From Formicarius rufipectus (lineage: Eukaryota; Chordata; Aves; Passeriformes; Formicariidae), in assembly GCA_013399695.1 (NCBI GenBank), contig VXAU01002242.1:224088-288087 (forward strand): a stretch of DNA of 64,000 nt, written 5' to 3'. Under the pieces are notes generated by a model. It saw nothing but the letters and a program-made list of their open reading frames with translations. It had not been told where the DNA came from and did not search any database. Positions 42,001-49,518 of this stretch are shown piece after piece; positions within the stretch are counted from its first letter, which is position 1, and each line of letters begins with the position of its first letter. The position numbers and the translations under genes were made by a program.

Positions 42001-45000
42001 GTCCACTCACATGATTTTCTCCAAGTTTTCAATATATTTTATACAATACTGTTTTAATAACAATTTTTCACAATAGTAGTGTTACTACTAATTGCATACA
42101 TCTTGGTGCATTTAACCAATAAAATACATTAAATAGTGGAACTTCCTTCCAAAACTGAAGATTTATTAAAGTTGAAAACAAAAAAAAGTTTAATTATTCC
42201 TGCCTCACACATGTATTTCTCACATACATGCATTACAGTTTAGTATGGTATGGAGTTTCTTGCTCAAATAAATCAATGTTGATAAAGAGTATTTTCCTGT
42301 GGTATTAGGAAAAGTTTAGGAAGGGGTTACTGTCTTGCAGAGCAAATAATATAGCTTCTCATTTAACTTTCAACACCTTTTTCATTTTTTTATATACCTG
42401 ATGAACTCGCTGTATGACCTTCACTGACTGATTTAACAAGCCTATTATCACCACATGCAACTGATGTCAGCTGTGCAAATTCCTCTTGTTTTAACTCCTG
42501 TAGATGTTCTTCCTGAAATTTATGCTGCTCTTGTAGCTTGCTGTGATTCTGAATTACTTTATGAGCTGTTTCCATGACCACTTCTGTATTTAAATTTTCA
42601 GCAGCTATGGCTAAGAGTTCATCATCATCATCCCCAAGATCCCAGGCATCACTTGTGTTACTTTCAAATTCCTGGAAGGTGCTGACTTTCTTCAGTTTCA
42701 CTGGAGTTGTAGGAGGCTTTGAACTTGGCTTCACCAAGCTGTTCAAAACAAAATAAACAATATTTAGAAAACTAGTAATGAAGCTATGGATAGGACCAAA
42801 AAGCCCAAGTTCACACTTGATACCATATAGATAGCAAATATTTATCTCCCTCCACTCATGTTACTGCTACATCTATCCATGACAACACACAATTGTAGAA
42901 GTCTGAGAACAAGGGCTGTAAAGACTGACTCTCCTCCACTTCAAACAGAAGCTGAATATTTACTTCTCTTGTGTTAAGAAAACAAAGACCAACACCCAAG
43001 TCAAATAAAAGGATTACTACTAGAATGGTTTTGCTTCATGAACTTCTGCAGAGATTCTGTCCCTTTCAATGAAATTGCTGTATAACAGTACAGCAGCCAC
43101 AATTAAGTCAAGGTCTACTCCTAAGTCATCACAGGCAATCATGCAATACAATCACTGTCATAAACAAATCAAGTTTAACTTATTACTCATTAAATCTATA
43201 ATTTCACCCCATTCAGGCACAGAAACAGAGGTTTGCTTCAGAACTTTGATTTTCCTACAGGCAAGATATGTTCTCTCGTTACTAGTCTAAGTGGACCCTG
43301 ATCAGTTCCTAACCTTTTGTCCCTTTATCAACATGCAGTGTGAGATATGAACCAACTCTCTTTCCCTAGCCTGGCATTCATTCTCAGTCAGAGAAATGCA
43401 GAGCAATCACATCTTCCTTCAGAAGTCAACTGAACAGAGTATACTATTCAGGAGGTTTCTTGGTTTGTTCTCAAAAAATAAAAAAGCTGCTGCCAGTAGC
43501 TTAACTGTGCTTTCATAGAAGGTGTCAGGTTGGAAGGGACCACAGTGGGCCACCTGGCCCAACCTCCCTGCTCAAGCAGGGTCATCCTAGAGCATTGGCA
43601 CAGAATTGCATCAATACTATTCTTAAGTATGTTTCTGACCATTCTGTCTTCCCACTTGTGCTAGTTGATCATTTTTCTGTTAAGATAAGGCAAGTAGAAT
43701 TGCAAATCAGAAATAGCTCTCACGCAATCCTCACACACAATCAGCAGCGTTTCTGTTACAGGCCACAGGGAATGTCGTCCCTAACAGGTGTTACAACACT
43801 TACCCTTTCACCCAACTTGTCATCACTATCTAAAACAGCAAGATCTTTCTCCAATCTGTCATTTAAAGCAATAAGTTTCTAGTTTTTGTTATTGGGTCTC
43901 ACTTTCTAACTCCGTATTTTGAATTGATTTACCCAATTTCTTTCACTCAGCCCTCAAGACCACACATTTCAACTGCCTTCAACTCCATATCATCTGAAAA
44001 TTAGCTAGAATTTTTACTTCTTGTACCATTTTAAACCAGCCCTTGAAAAATATTTAGTAGAGGCACAACATCCTTCCAAATCAATACTTGTCCTTATAAC
44101 ACTTTTTTGCCTTTACCACAATTTCCCATGTATCAGAGGCATTACAAATAAATAATAGAAGTTGGCAATCTATGTTAGTTAAGAGCTGGAGAGCTGATTT
44201 GTTGCTATCAGTATGGTAAGCAGCACGAAGTCATAAAAGAGAAGTCAGAACAGAGAAGTCAAGATTATGACAAAAATTGGAAGAGTAATAATAAACTTTA
44301 TAGCCAACAGGTAGGAAAAAAAAAAAACCACAAAGATCCAAAATACCCATAATATTTAAATATCAGGTTAACTTACGTTCCATGCAATAATGGATCAAAA
44401 GGTGGATGCTGAGCTCCATACACATGTTGAATACTAAAGGAAAATACAGAGAGTTATCACAAAAAATAATAAGTATTTGGAGAGTTTTTCTGTATTAAAT
44501 AGTCAATAATAAACAGAACTGAAATGTTCCAGCAGTCTTCTGTTTCAAAGAATTCCACATACCACTAAAAACAGTGAAGCAGCAATTGATGTGCATACTA
44601 CAAATTTAATAAAAATCAGATTTGCCACATAGGAGCTCTTTGTGAGACCTAAGCTAACTAAGTCTACCTTGTTTTTCTGACCAGGAATTAAACCAAGAAA
44701 TAAGTTAACTCTGCAATAGAAATCTACACTGCTTTAAAATTCTCTTCTCCAAGTCATCATTTTTTCATCTGTCTCTTGGGAAAAAAAAAAAAAAATGTCA
44801 AAGAACTATCTGTAAAGATTTTATCTCCTATATACCCTTGTCACCTAAAATCCAAGCAGACAATTCTTAACCACTACCAAAGTAAAGAGATGATAAATTT
44901 TAAGAAAAATGTATAAGATAGCATGTTAGAGAATAAAAGCTATAGGAATATTTTTAAAAATGCTTTGAAACAAATAGGCTTCCAAAGACAGATTTATTCA

Positions 45001-46796
45001 CCACATTATAAAACAGTATGTTATTGTATGAGAAACAAAACTCCCTATAGACTGCAAGTCCTTTACCTCCCAGTTATGTGCTATAAAATTATTTTGTAAG
45101 TAGAAAAAACTCCACAGAAAACACATCAAGATTTGCACATGGCTTCATAACAGCACTTATTACTACAAAACTCTCCATTGTAAGAGAAGCAAATTATATG
45201 CAAATTATATTAGCATCTAACTAAACCTGTATTAAAAAAACATATAAAAGACTAAAATGCCCTCTTGACAAAACAAAAACTATCTCCCGACCATAAATAT
45301 GAATAAGTCCAACCTTAGTAAACCCGAGATAGAAGCATGATAAAAAGACTGCAGTCATAAATTTTAAGAGAGAATTAGCCTTACAGGACAGGGGCAGCAT
45401 TAACAGTAGTGAAATTAGCCCTAGTGGTGACTGAAACTGGTGGTTTGCAAAACCTAATTACTTTTATGTGATTCTATGGAAATAAAAAAGTCAGTCCACA
45501 GAACTGTGTGCCATACACTCCACAGTCCAGTCTCTGCACTTCCTGCTCTGCTGTCACATGTGTCCATTTCCACAAACAGAGAATCCACCTTTTCCTTACA
45601 CTGCTCTATGAGTAATCATAAAGGAAATCCACACAAATATAAAGCAGCAACAATCCTCTCCATGTCGTTAAAATAAATAAATAAAACCTACGTTCTCCAC
45701 AGTGTCCTTGTTTTGCCACACGCCTGCAGTTGTCTGCAAATCAACTGCAACTATTCAAAGACCCTGTGCAATGGAGAAGAGTCAAGTGTTTTACCCTCAA
45801 GGGACTCAGCCAAGTTACAAAGTAAAAGGTTTAGAAAGACGACAATAACAGCTGTACTGAAAAACTCAGTTTATAACCAGAGAAACAAAACCACTTCCAG
45901 CCAAAACTTAGAGGCAGCTGAAAACGTACAAAGGTAAAGGATGAGCAGGACTGTGTTGCTGAATTCAGGTAATGGTATGAAGTACAGAGCTGCCCTTCTC
46001 CGAGAACCGCGAACACGCACCATTCTCACAGAAAGAATGTAAAAACTGCACCGTGGGAACACTTTAGCGATGAGAGGAGAGAATGATACGGCTAAAAAAT
46101 CATCTGAAAATGCACTCCCAGTGTGATGTAACGATCAAAAGAGTTCTCGTGACTTCGGAGTGTATTCCCTGGAAAGCTCTGAACGGGAGGCTTTGCCTCG
46201 CAGCTCTCCGCAGTGATACAGCAGCAGCTCCGCCGCTCACACATCGGGAAGAAAGTTGAGAAATTAACGACACTTTGAAATATCTACCATAAACTAAAAC
46301 TTGCCTACGTGCCTAGAAAATGCAGACTACTGCAAAGCATTTCATTAACATCACAACTTGTATCAAGTTTCAAAACATCCTATCTTCGAAACATCCTATC
46401 GTCGCTGAGAACTGCACACACTCTCCCCCTCCAGATCTGCCGGCGAGCACACCCCGCACATCTCGTTAACTCTTTCACGAACGGTGTCAGGGCAGGAACG
46501 CACATTCAGACGCTTATTCAACACCCTTTGTGGCACGAGTTACCAACCCCGCTCTCTGCCGCCTCGGCCCACAGCGGGGTGCGAGCGCTGCGGAGCTCAC
46601 AAGGCACAGGGAGAAGTGTTCGCGGGGCCCGGCCGAGCTCGGCACGGCGCGGTGCTGCGGGCACAACCAGGCCAGGCACAGCCAGGCCGGCCACAGCCGC
46701 CGGCGGGGCCCCGACTTCCCGCCGCTCTGCTCACCTGCCCGGCACCTTCGCGCCGCTCCGCTTCCAGAACTGCTTCCTGCCCCCGTCGCTCGCCAT
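11755..46796 (-). CDS. TBC1D22A: TBC1D22A, 5' eight coding exons (join; 3' end off the left edge)
   Basis: Rab GTPase-activating protein of the TBC (Gyp1-like) family. Seen: eight exons on the minus strand joined in order 46796-46735, 44433-44377, 42738-42398, 41620-41441, 26153-26083, 20812-20684, 19531-19469, 11869-11755, all with GT-AG borders and compatible phases, encoding 339 complete codons plus one base. Residues 1-213 are mostly disordered, with an acidic run at about 76-80 and a 14-3-3-type motif at 164-169. The TBC domain begins near residue 215; the arginine finger is R287 (IDIPR) and the glutamine finger Q321 (YVQG). Known of the family: vertebrate TBC1D22 proteins bind the Golgi protein ACBD3 and 14-3-3, and stimulate GTP hydrolysis by Rabs; the Rab served is not certain. 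About 180 residues are missing at the C-terminus. TBC1D22B was considered, but the EFESNTSDAWD, RMSPEVLRLQ and FVCEYI segments fit the A paralogue. Confidence 0.95.
11944..12275 (-). mobile_element. CR1 LINE, 3' end fragment
   Basis: Begins CACAGAATCATAGAAT, the reverse complement of the terminal ATTCTATG repeats of CR1, and continues with the familiar CR1 3' UTR and distal ORF2 text (for example the segment around 12085-12150 matching the distal ORF2/3' UTR). The minus-strand copy is 5'-truncated, about 330 bp, starting 75 bp upstream of exon 8 in intron 7. Confidence 0.9.
15482..15533. repeat. A-rich CAAAA/CAA simple repeat
   Basis: Short runs of A separated by C or G, including AACAACAACAAC units. 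Intron 7. Confidence 0.9.
16311..16333. repeat. perfect inverted repeat, 11-bp arms
   Basis: GATCACTCACT, one C, AGTGAGTGATC. It could form a hairpin with a very tight loop. Intron 7; no element was recognised around it. Confidence 0.9.
19469..19531 (-). CDS. TBC1D22A: TBC1D22A coding exon 7 (arginine finger)
   Basis: 63 nt, phase 0 at both ends, encoding residues 281-301: IHIDIPRMSPE then VLRLQPKVTE. The IxxDxxR signature gives the catalytic arginine finger, R287. The acceptor is TCTAATTAG and the donor GAG|GTAAGA. Skipping would remove the catalytic arginine in frame. Confidence 0.96.
19740..19781. repeat. 21-bp tandem duplication
   Basis: Two adjacent 21-bp units, CATTTTGGGATCCTTATATCA and the same with one T-to-C change. 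Intron 6... the unit lies just upstream of exon 7 on the gene's strand. Confidence 0.9.
19893..19955 (-). mobile_element. CR1 LINE, very short 3' end fragment
   Basis: About 60 bp with the CR1 3' signature (CACAGAATCATTTAGGTTGG, then AAAAGACCTGTGAGGTCATC). The minus-strand copy is in intron 6, the shortest CR1 piece seen here. Confidence 0.85.
20684..20812 (-). CDS. TBC1D22A: TBC1D22A coding exon 6
   Basis: 129 nt, phase 0 at both ends, encoding residues 238-280 (GYLPANVDRR ... YDSRNDENHQDTYRQ). The acceptor is TTTTCCCCCAG, directly preceded by a TTTG-type repeat and an assembly gap; the donor is CAG|GTAGAA. Because it is phase-neutral, skipping this exon would delete 43 residues from the TBC domain without a frameshift. 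Confidence 0.96.
20819..20923. repeat. CAAA/TTTG simple repeat with gap, at the exon 6 acceptor
   Basis: A-rich with repeated CAAA units on the plus strand, i.e. TTTG and T runs on the gene's strand. On the minus strand it forms the pyrimidine tract and branch-point region of intron 5 directly before CCCCCAG. Confidence 0.9.
20867..20912. other. assembly gap (46 N)
   Basis: A run of 46 N flanked on both sides by A-rich/CAAA repeat. Its true length is unknown. It lies 54 bp upstream of the exon 6 acceptor. Confidence 1.
22480..22622 (+). mobile_element. CR1 LINE, 3' end fragment
   Basis: Plus-strand copy: AACAGGCTGCC near 22480, GAGTCACCATCCCTGGAGGT at about 22504-22523, a GGACATGG-like/TTTAGTG segment and terminal ATTCTGTGATTCCAT. 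These are the last codons and 3' UTR of CR1 ORF2. Intron 5. The 100 bp to its left may be an older part of the same copy. Confidence 0.88.
23754..23935 (-). mobile_element. CR1 LINE, 3' end fragment
   Basis: Minus-strand copy beginning AGAATTATGGAAAGGTTTGG and continuing GTTGGAAAAGACCTTAAAGA, then the CR1 segment about lists of CAACCTGGCCTTAAACACT at about 23867-23885. Intron 5, about 1.1 kb from and opposite in orientation to the copy at 22480. Confidence 0.88.
26083..26153 (-). CDS. TBC1D22A: TBC1D22A coding exon 5 (start of TBC domain)
   Basis: 71 nt completing codon 214 and encoding residues 215-237, ELRKLSWSGIP then KRVRPIAWKLLS. This is the first conserved TBC motif, with the pattern of W/G-I-P followed by R-x-x-x-W-K. 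The acceptor is TTTTAATAG and the donor TTTCA|GTAAGT; it ends in phase 0, which fits exon 6 exactly. Confidence 0.95.
30056..30086. repeat. 31-nt A homopolymer
   Basis: The longest pure A run in the window, about 45 bp to the left of the CR1 3' terminus. It could be a microsatellite or the tail of an unrecognised retroposed sequence. Confidence 0.9.
30130..32545 (-). mobile_element. CR1 LINE, long degraded copy split by a second CR1
   Basis: Minus-strand CR1 in two blocks, 30130-31470 and 32146-32545. Read on the minus strand, the right block encodes the ORF2 linker before the reverse transcriptase (RQWKQGQVSWEEYGNA, KKGFYRYVSQKRK). The left block continues with NLNIHKPMGPD and RVLRELTDVIAKPLS, then after an internal deletion near 31300 a decayed RT core with an SKAFDT-like and a YADD-like motif, LVKPYLEYDIQLWSPQ, LLERVQRAMKMI, and the 3' UTR down to GTTGGAAGG at 30145. 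Stops and frameshifts show it is dead. Intron 4. Confidence 0.92.
31470..32145 (+). mobile_element. CR1 LINE inserted inside the opposite-strand CR1
   Basis: Plus-strand CR1 3' part: the segment around 31545-31600 matches the ORF2 text before the LYSALVRPHLEY block, then EHVQRRVTELVKDLEHKSDE and LLRELGVLSMEKRR (near 31710-31820), QGRFRLEMTKIFFTEKVVK at about 31940-31995, SPSLEVFKRH, and an ATGATACTATGATC terminus near 32140. The flanking minus-strand CR1 sequence resumes on both sides, so this copy is the younger insertion. It is itself decayed. Confidence 0.9.
41441..41620 (-). CDS. TBC1D22A: TBC1D22A coding exon 4 (14-3-3-type motif, linker to TBC domain)
   Basis: 180 nt encoding residues 154-213 plus one base. 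It holds RSQSLP at 164-169, matching the mode-1 14-3-3 consensus R-S-x-S-x-P, and the well conserved segment EREASRLDKFKQLLAGPNTDL leading into the TBC domain (quoted as two parts: EREASRLDKF, KQLLAGPNTDL). The acceptor is CCCTTCAG and the donor CTTG|GTGAGT. The following intron is the largest complete one in the window (15287 bp). Confidence 0.95.
41621..42397 (-). other. TBC1D22A intron 3
   Basis: 777 bp of AT-rich sequence without recognised elements. Confidence 0.9.
42398..42738 (-). CDS. TBC1D22A: TBC1D22A coding exon 3 (disordered acidic region)
   Basis: The longest exon seen (341 nt), encoding residues 40-153 plus one base. It contains the TTPVK and STFQEFESNTSDAWD segments shared with other TBC1D22A proteins, then an acidic run DDDDE (76-80), a Gln/Glu-rich stretch with coiled-coil-like composition at roughly 105-128, and KSVSEGHT near the end. 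The acceptor is TTTTGAACAG and the donor CAG|GTATAT. Reading through the donor meets a stop three codons later, so splicing is required. An apparent methionine start just upstream of the exon is intronic. Confidence 0.96.
42739..44376 (-). other. TBC1D22A intron 2
   Basis: 1638 bp with one CR1 3' end at 43514-43645. Confidence 0.9.
43514..43645 (-). mobile_element. CR1 LINE, 3' end fragment
   Basis: Minus-strand copy starting CATAGAAGGTGTCAGGTTGG and continuing AAGGGACCACAGTGGGCCAC, then the CAACCTCCCTGCTCAAGCAG segment typical of one CR1 3' UTR subfamily. Intron 2. Confidence 0.85.
44377..44433 (-). CDS. TBC1D22A: TBC1D22A coding exon 2
   Basis: A 57-nt exon that completes codon 21 and encodes SIQHVYGAQHPPFDPLLHG plus two bases of codon 40. 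It has a CCTTTAG acceptor and a GTAAGT donor. It is too short to stand out as an ORF and was placed by splice phase and by the conserved QHVYGAQHPPFDPLLHG segment. Confidence 0.95.
44434..46734 (-). other. TBC1D22A intron 1
   Basis: 2301 bp. The part beside exon 1 (from about 46550) belongs to the CpG island; the rest is AT-rich. Confidence 0.9.
45189..45210. repeat. 11-bp tandem duplication
   Basis: GCAAATTATAT repeated twice head to tail. Intron 1. Confidence 0.85.
46735..46796 (-). CDS. TBC1D22A: TBC1D22A coding exon 1 (start codon)
   Basis: Encodes residues 1-20 plus two bases of codon 21, beginning MASDGGRKQFWKRSGAKVPG, a conserved TBC1D22A N-terminus. The ATG is at 46796-46794 in the palindromic context CGCCATGGCG (C at -1 and -2, G at -3 and G at +4), a strong Kozak site. 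The donor reads CAG|GTGAGC. It lies inside the CpG island and is separated from exon 2 by an intron of 2301 bp. Confidence 0.95.
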
Positions 46797-46803
46797 GGCG
46801 GCG

Positions 46804-46812
46804 TCACCTCAT
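46804..46812 (-). promoter_or_regulatory. upstream ORF 3 (two codons, Met-Arg-stop)
   Basis: ATG AGG TGA, with the stop only 7 bases before the main ATG at 46796. Such minimal uORFs can lower or gate downstream initiation. It falls in the probable 5' UTR if the start site lies near the YY1-like element. Confidence 0.55.
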
Positions 46813-46842
46813 CCCCTCCGCGACCGGCCCCGGCCCCGGCCC

Positions 46843-46863
46843 TCAGGCCTCACTCCCCGCCAT
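46843..46863 (-). promoter_or_regulatory. upstream ORF 2 (6 codons, strong context)
   Basis: ATG at 46863-46861, then GCG GGG AGT GAG GCC and TGA. It has G at -3 and G at +4, a strong initiation context. It ends 46 bases before the TBC1D22A start codon. Confidence 0.5.
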
Positions 46864-46897
46864 TCCCTTCCACAGAAGCGGCACTGCGCGCCGCCAT
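46850..46897 (-). promoter_or_regulatory. upstream ORF 1 (15 codons)
   Basis: ATG at 46897-46895 followed by 14 sense codons and TGA at 46852-46850, in a different frame from the main ATG. It overlaps the YY1-like motif, so it is only translated if transcription starts above it. It may be a property of the motif rather than a true uORF. Confidence 0.45.
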
Positions 46898-48007
46898 CTT
46901 GGGACGAGACAACAACGCTGCTGCCTATTCGCCCCGGGAAGAGGCTGGGGAGTTGGATCCAATCAGAAGAGGGATTGCTGCCGGGGGGAGCCGGGCGGGC
47001 CAATCGCAGCGAAGGGGCGGTGATGGCGGCCCCGGCCCGGCGGTGCCCGAGGAGCCCCGAGAGGCGCGTTGTGTTTCGTGGCGTTCCCGGAATGACCTGC
47101 TCAGCCTTTAGTCCTGTTTGATTGTACTGTGCGGAGTGGTTCTTCAGAGTGCTCCTTAGAAATAGTTGCAATGCTCGCTACGTCTGTGGAAGGAGACTAA
47201 CTGATCGTGAGAGGGCATCTGTTTATAACAAAATGCATCAGACTTTTTTTCACTATCTTTTTACAATTGTTTCCAATTATCGAGCCAGGTACTAGGTGGG
47301 AGCTTTAGTCTTTCTCTGCTTTAAAGTTCTCCAATTACTGTACCCAGTTACTTATGGCTTTGAGGTGGTCCAAGACTGAGGGAGTTTCTGTGCGTCGTTT
47401 CTCAGCACTTCTGACCCAGGGATGCATCACTTCAGCCGGCAGAATAGGTGTCATTTTATGGTGTCCTTTGGAGTACGGCCATTGAGAAAACAGTGCTGAG
47501 TTACAGGGGGGTTGCTGCATCTTACTGCAATTTACCTATTTACTTATTATGCAATCTTACTAATTTAATATGTCAATGATTGTTTAGGAGCACCCTGCCA
47601 CAATTAAGCCAAACGCTAGTATGATCTACAAGACCTGATCTGCAACACAATGTTTGTTCTTTAGTATGTATTTTATGTGTAAGTTATTAAGAATTTAAAT
47701 AAATAAATAAAAGTTTCCTGTCCTCTTTGAAATTCACTTTAGCGGTTCCTTCTACAAACTGACAAAATGTCTCACAGATCTTTCTAGATCACAGTCCACA
47801 GGTGAAAGCTGTAATTTCAATATATGCTATGGTTAGCATCATCATCTCTGTTCATGTCCTTTAAATAGGATCCCTCTTACAGATTCTGGACCTTGAGTGT
47901 CATCAGCATTAATGAAATACACAAAAAACATAAAAATGTATTATGATCAATGTCTGTCAGCTTAAGTAAAATGAAACCTGCAAGGTCATGAGTGGAACTT
48001 TGCTTGA

Positions 48008-48050
48008 CAAGATAAATTTAAATTTAAACCTTGCAAGATAAATTTAAATT
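48008..48050. repeat. 17-bp direct repeat
   Basis: CAAGATAAATTTAAATT occurs at 48008-48024 and again at about 48034-48050 with a short spacer. Intergenic. Confidence 0.85.
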
Positions 48051-49418
48051 AGGCCTGTTGCTGTTAGAATACAAAAATGAGGTACTTTCAGTTGTGACAG
48101 TCAAAAAAATTATAAATTCATAAAACGTACATTCTATCATTAGCATTAATATGGATGTTAAAACTGTGTTTCAGTTCTTTTCATTTGTTCATTGTTGGTA
48201 TTTGTCAAAGAGAGATGTGGTTGGATTCAGCCTAGAGAGCCCAAGCCATGTGTCATCCTTGTCACAGCATACCTGAATTCTGAAGTGCCACTAGCTGACT
48301 CTTCTGTCAGTGTGGTGCAGCCATGAGGAACTTCATTGTAGCAGTGGAGGCTTTACCGAGTTAAAATTAAGTCAGTACAAGGTTAACTAACAAAGTTTTC
48401 ATTACATTCCGTGTATATTACCTTATGCTTACGCTTTTAATGTGTTGCAGAATTTTATGCTGCAAACAACTACCTGTTGCATTGATGGTCTGCACAAAGT
48501 CGTCTGACCTGCAGACGCGGCTATATTTGTATCAAGAACTGCAAGTGTCCCTGTCTGCTACTGCGGGGGGCAGCTGCTGGTATAGACCTGTGGGTTGTAG
48601 TCATACAGAGCTGGACTGGGCTCTCTCTGCTGTTGACTTTCAAGAAGGCAAGGACACTGTTTTCATTCCCTTTCTATTAACTTGTCTATTTTCTCCTTAT
48701 CCAGTGGGTTTTTTTTAACCCTGATACAAACCTGTGCTGCCAAGGTTCTGGAAATGCAAAAGGTTTGGAAGGAGGAACCTTTCAAGACTTCATCAGGTAC
48801 ATTAGGTACAATTCTTTATGTTCATTACTCAAGGTGTTCTGCCCACAGAGAATGTGTCCTTGAAGAGGACTTAGAGAATGGTAATAACTGAATATCACAA
48901 GAAACTAAGTTCACAGCTATGCAGTACTTGAAAGGAGAATGTAGTCTCAACATGTATTTTAGCAGTGTTCCTGCTTAACTTCTCTGGTTGCAGATGTGGA
49001 ACACAGGCAGGTGAGGGTGTGCACGGGTCCCACTGTCAGTCTCTTTATGTTTGAGAAGGAGATCTGCCAGTGTCCAGGTGCTGGCATTCAGGGAGTAGTA
49101 CAACACTGCAGTCAACTCTGGGACTCACCTGCTGCAGCCAATGAGCACATTCTTCAAGTACATCCAGACATGCAGACTAGCTATTTCAGAGTCTGCACAG
49201 CTGTATTAACTAATCTCTGCCTTACTCAGATAGCTGCAATTTTTCAGTTACCGCTTGTAGGGGAATTTTTGTTATTTCAGAGCAATAAGAAATATTAAAA
49301 TGTCTATTCTAGTCTTTGTTCTGTTTCCTTCAAGGTTGTATGCAAGAATTTATAGATAGGAAGAGGTCTGCTACCAGTATGGTCAAATAAAATATTGATC
49401 TACAGAGAGGTTTGTGAA

Positions 49419-49518
49419 CTTCTTTCCTTTCCCCTTTTCTCCCTTTTCTCCCTTTTTTTTTTTTTTTTTTTTTTCTTTTTTCTTTTTTTTTTTTTTTATT
49501 TCCTTTTCCCCTCCCTTT
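49419..49518. repeat. homopyrimidine tract (100 bp, one interruption)
   Basis: Only C and T from 49419 to 49497, one A at 49498, then C/T again to 49518. It contains C-rich blocks and long T runs. It may form triplex DNA. Intergenic, about 2.6 kb upstream of TBC1D22A. Confidence 0.95.

Larger units (their letters stand above)
46550..47080. promoter_or_regulatory. TBC1D22A: CpG island promoter of TBC1D22A, possibly bidirectional
   Basis: A sharply GC- and CpG-rich block in an otherwise AT-rich window, covering exon 1 and its upstream side. Upstream of the minus-strand ATG are a YY1-like site (AAGATGGCGGC on the minus strand, about 46890-46900), CCAAT at 46959-46963 and 47000-47004 on the plus strand, GC boxes near 46991-46999 and 47013-47020, and a second YY1-like ATGGCGGC on the plus strand at 47022-47029. 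No TATA box is evident. The transcription start is inferred to lie near or above 46900. Confidence 0.85.

Noticed and set aside
42574..42756. Plus-strand open frame opposite exon 3
   Set aside because: It is the antisense shadow of a confirmed TBC1D22A exon.
46309..47121. 270-, 179- and 193-codon open frames on the plus strand over the CpG island
   Set aside because: Stop codons are rare in GC-rich DNA. The products are Arg/Pro/Ala-rich with no domain, and the minus strand carries the real exon 1 of TBC1D22A.
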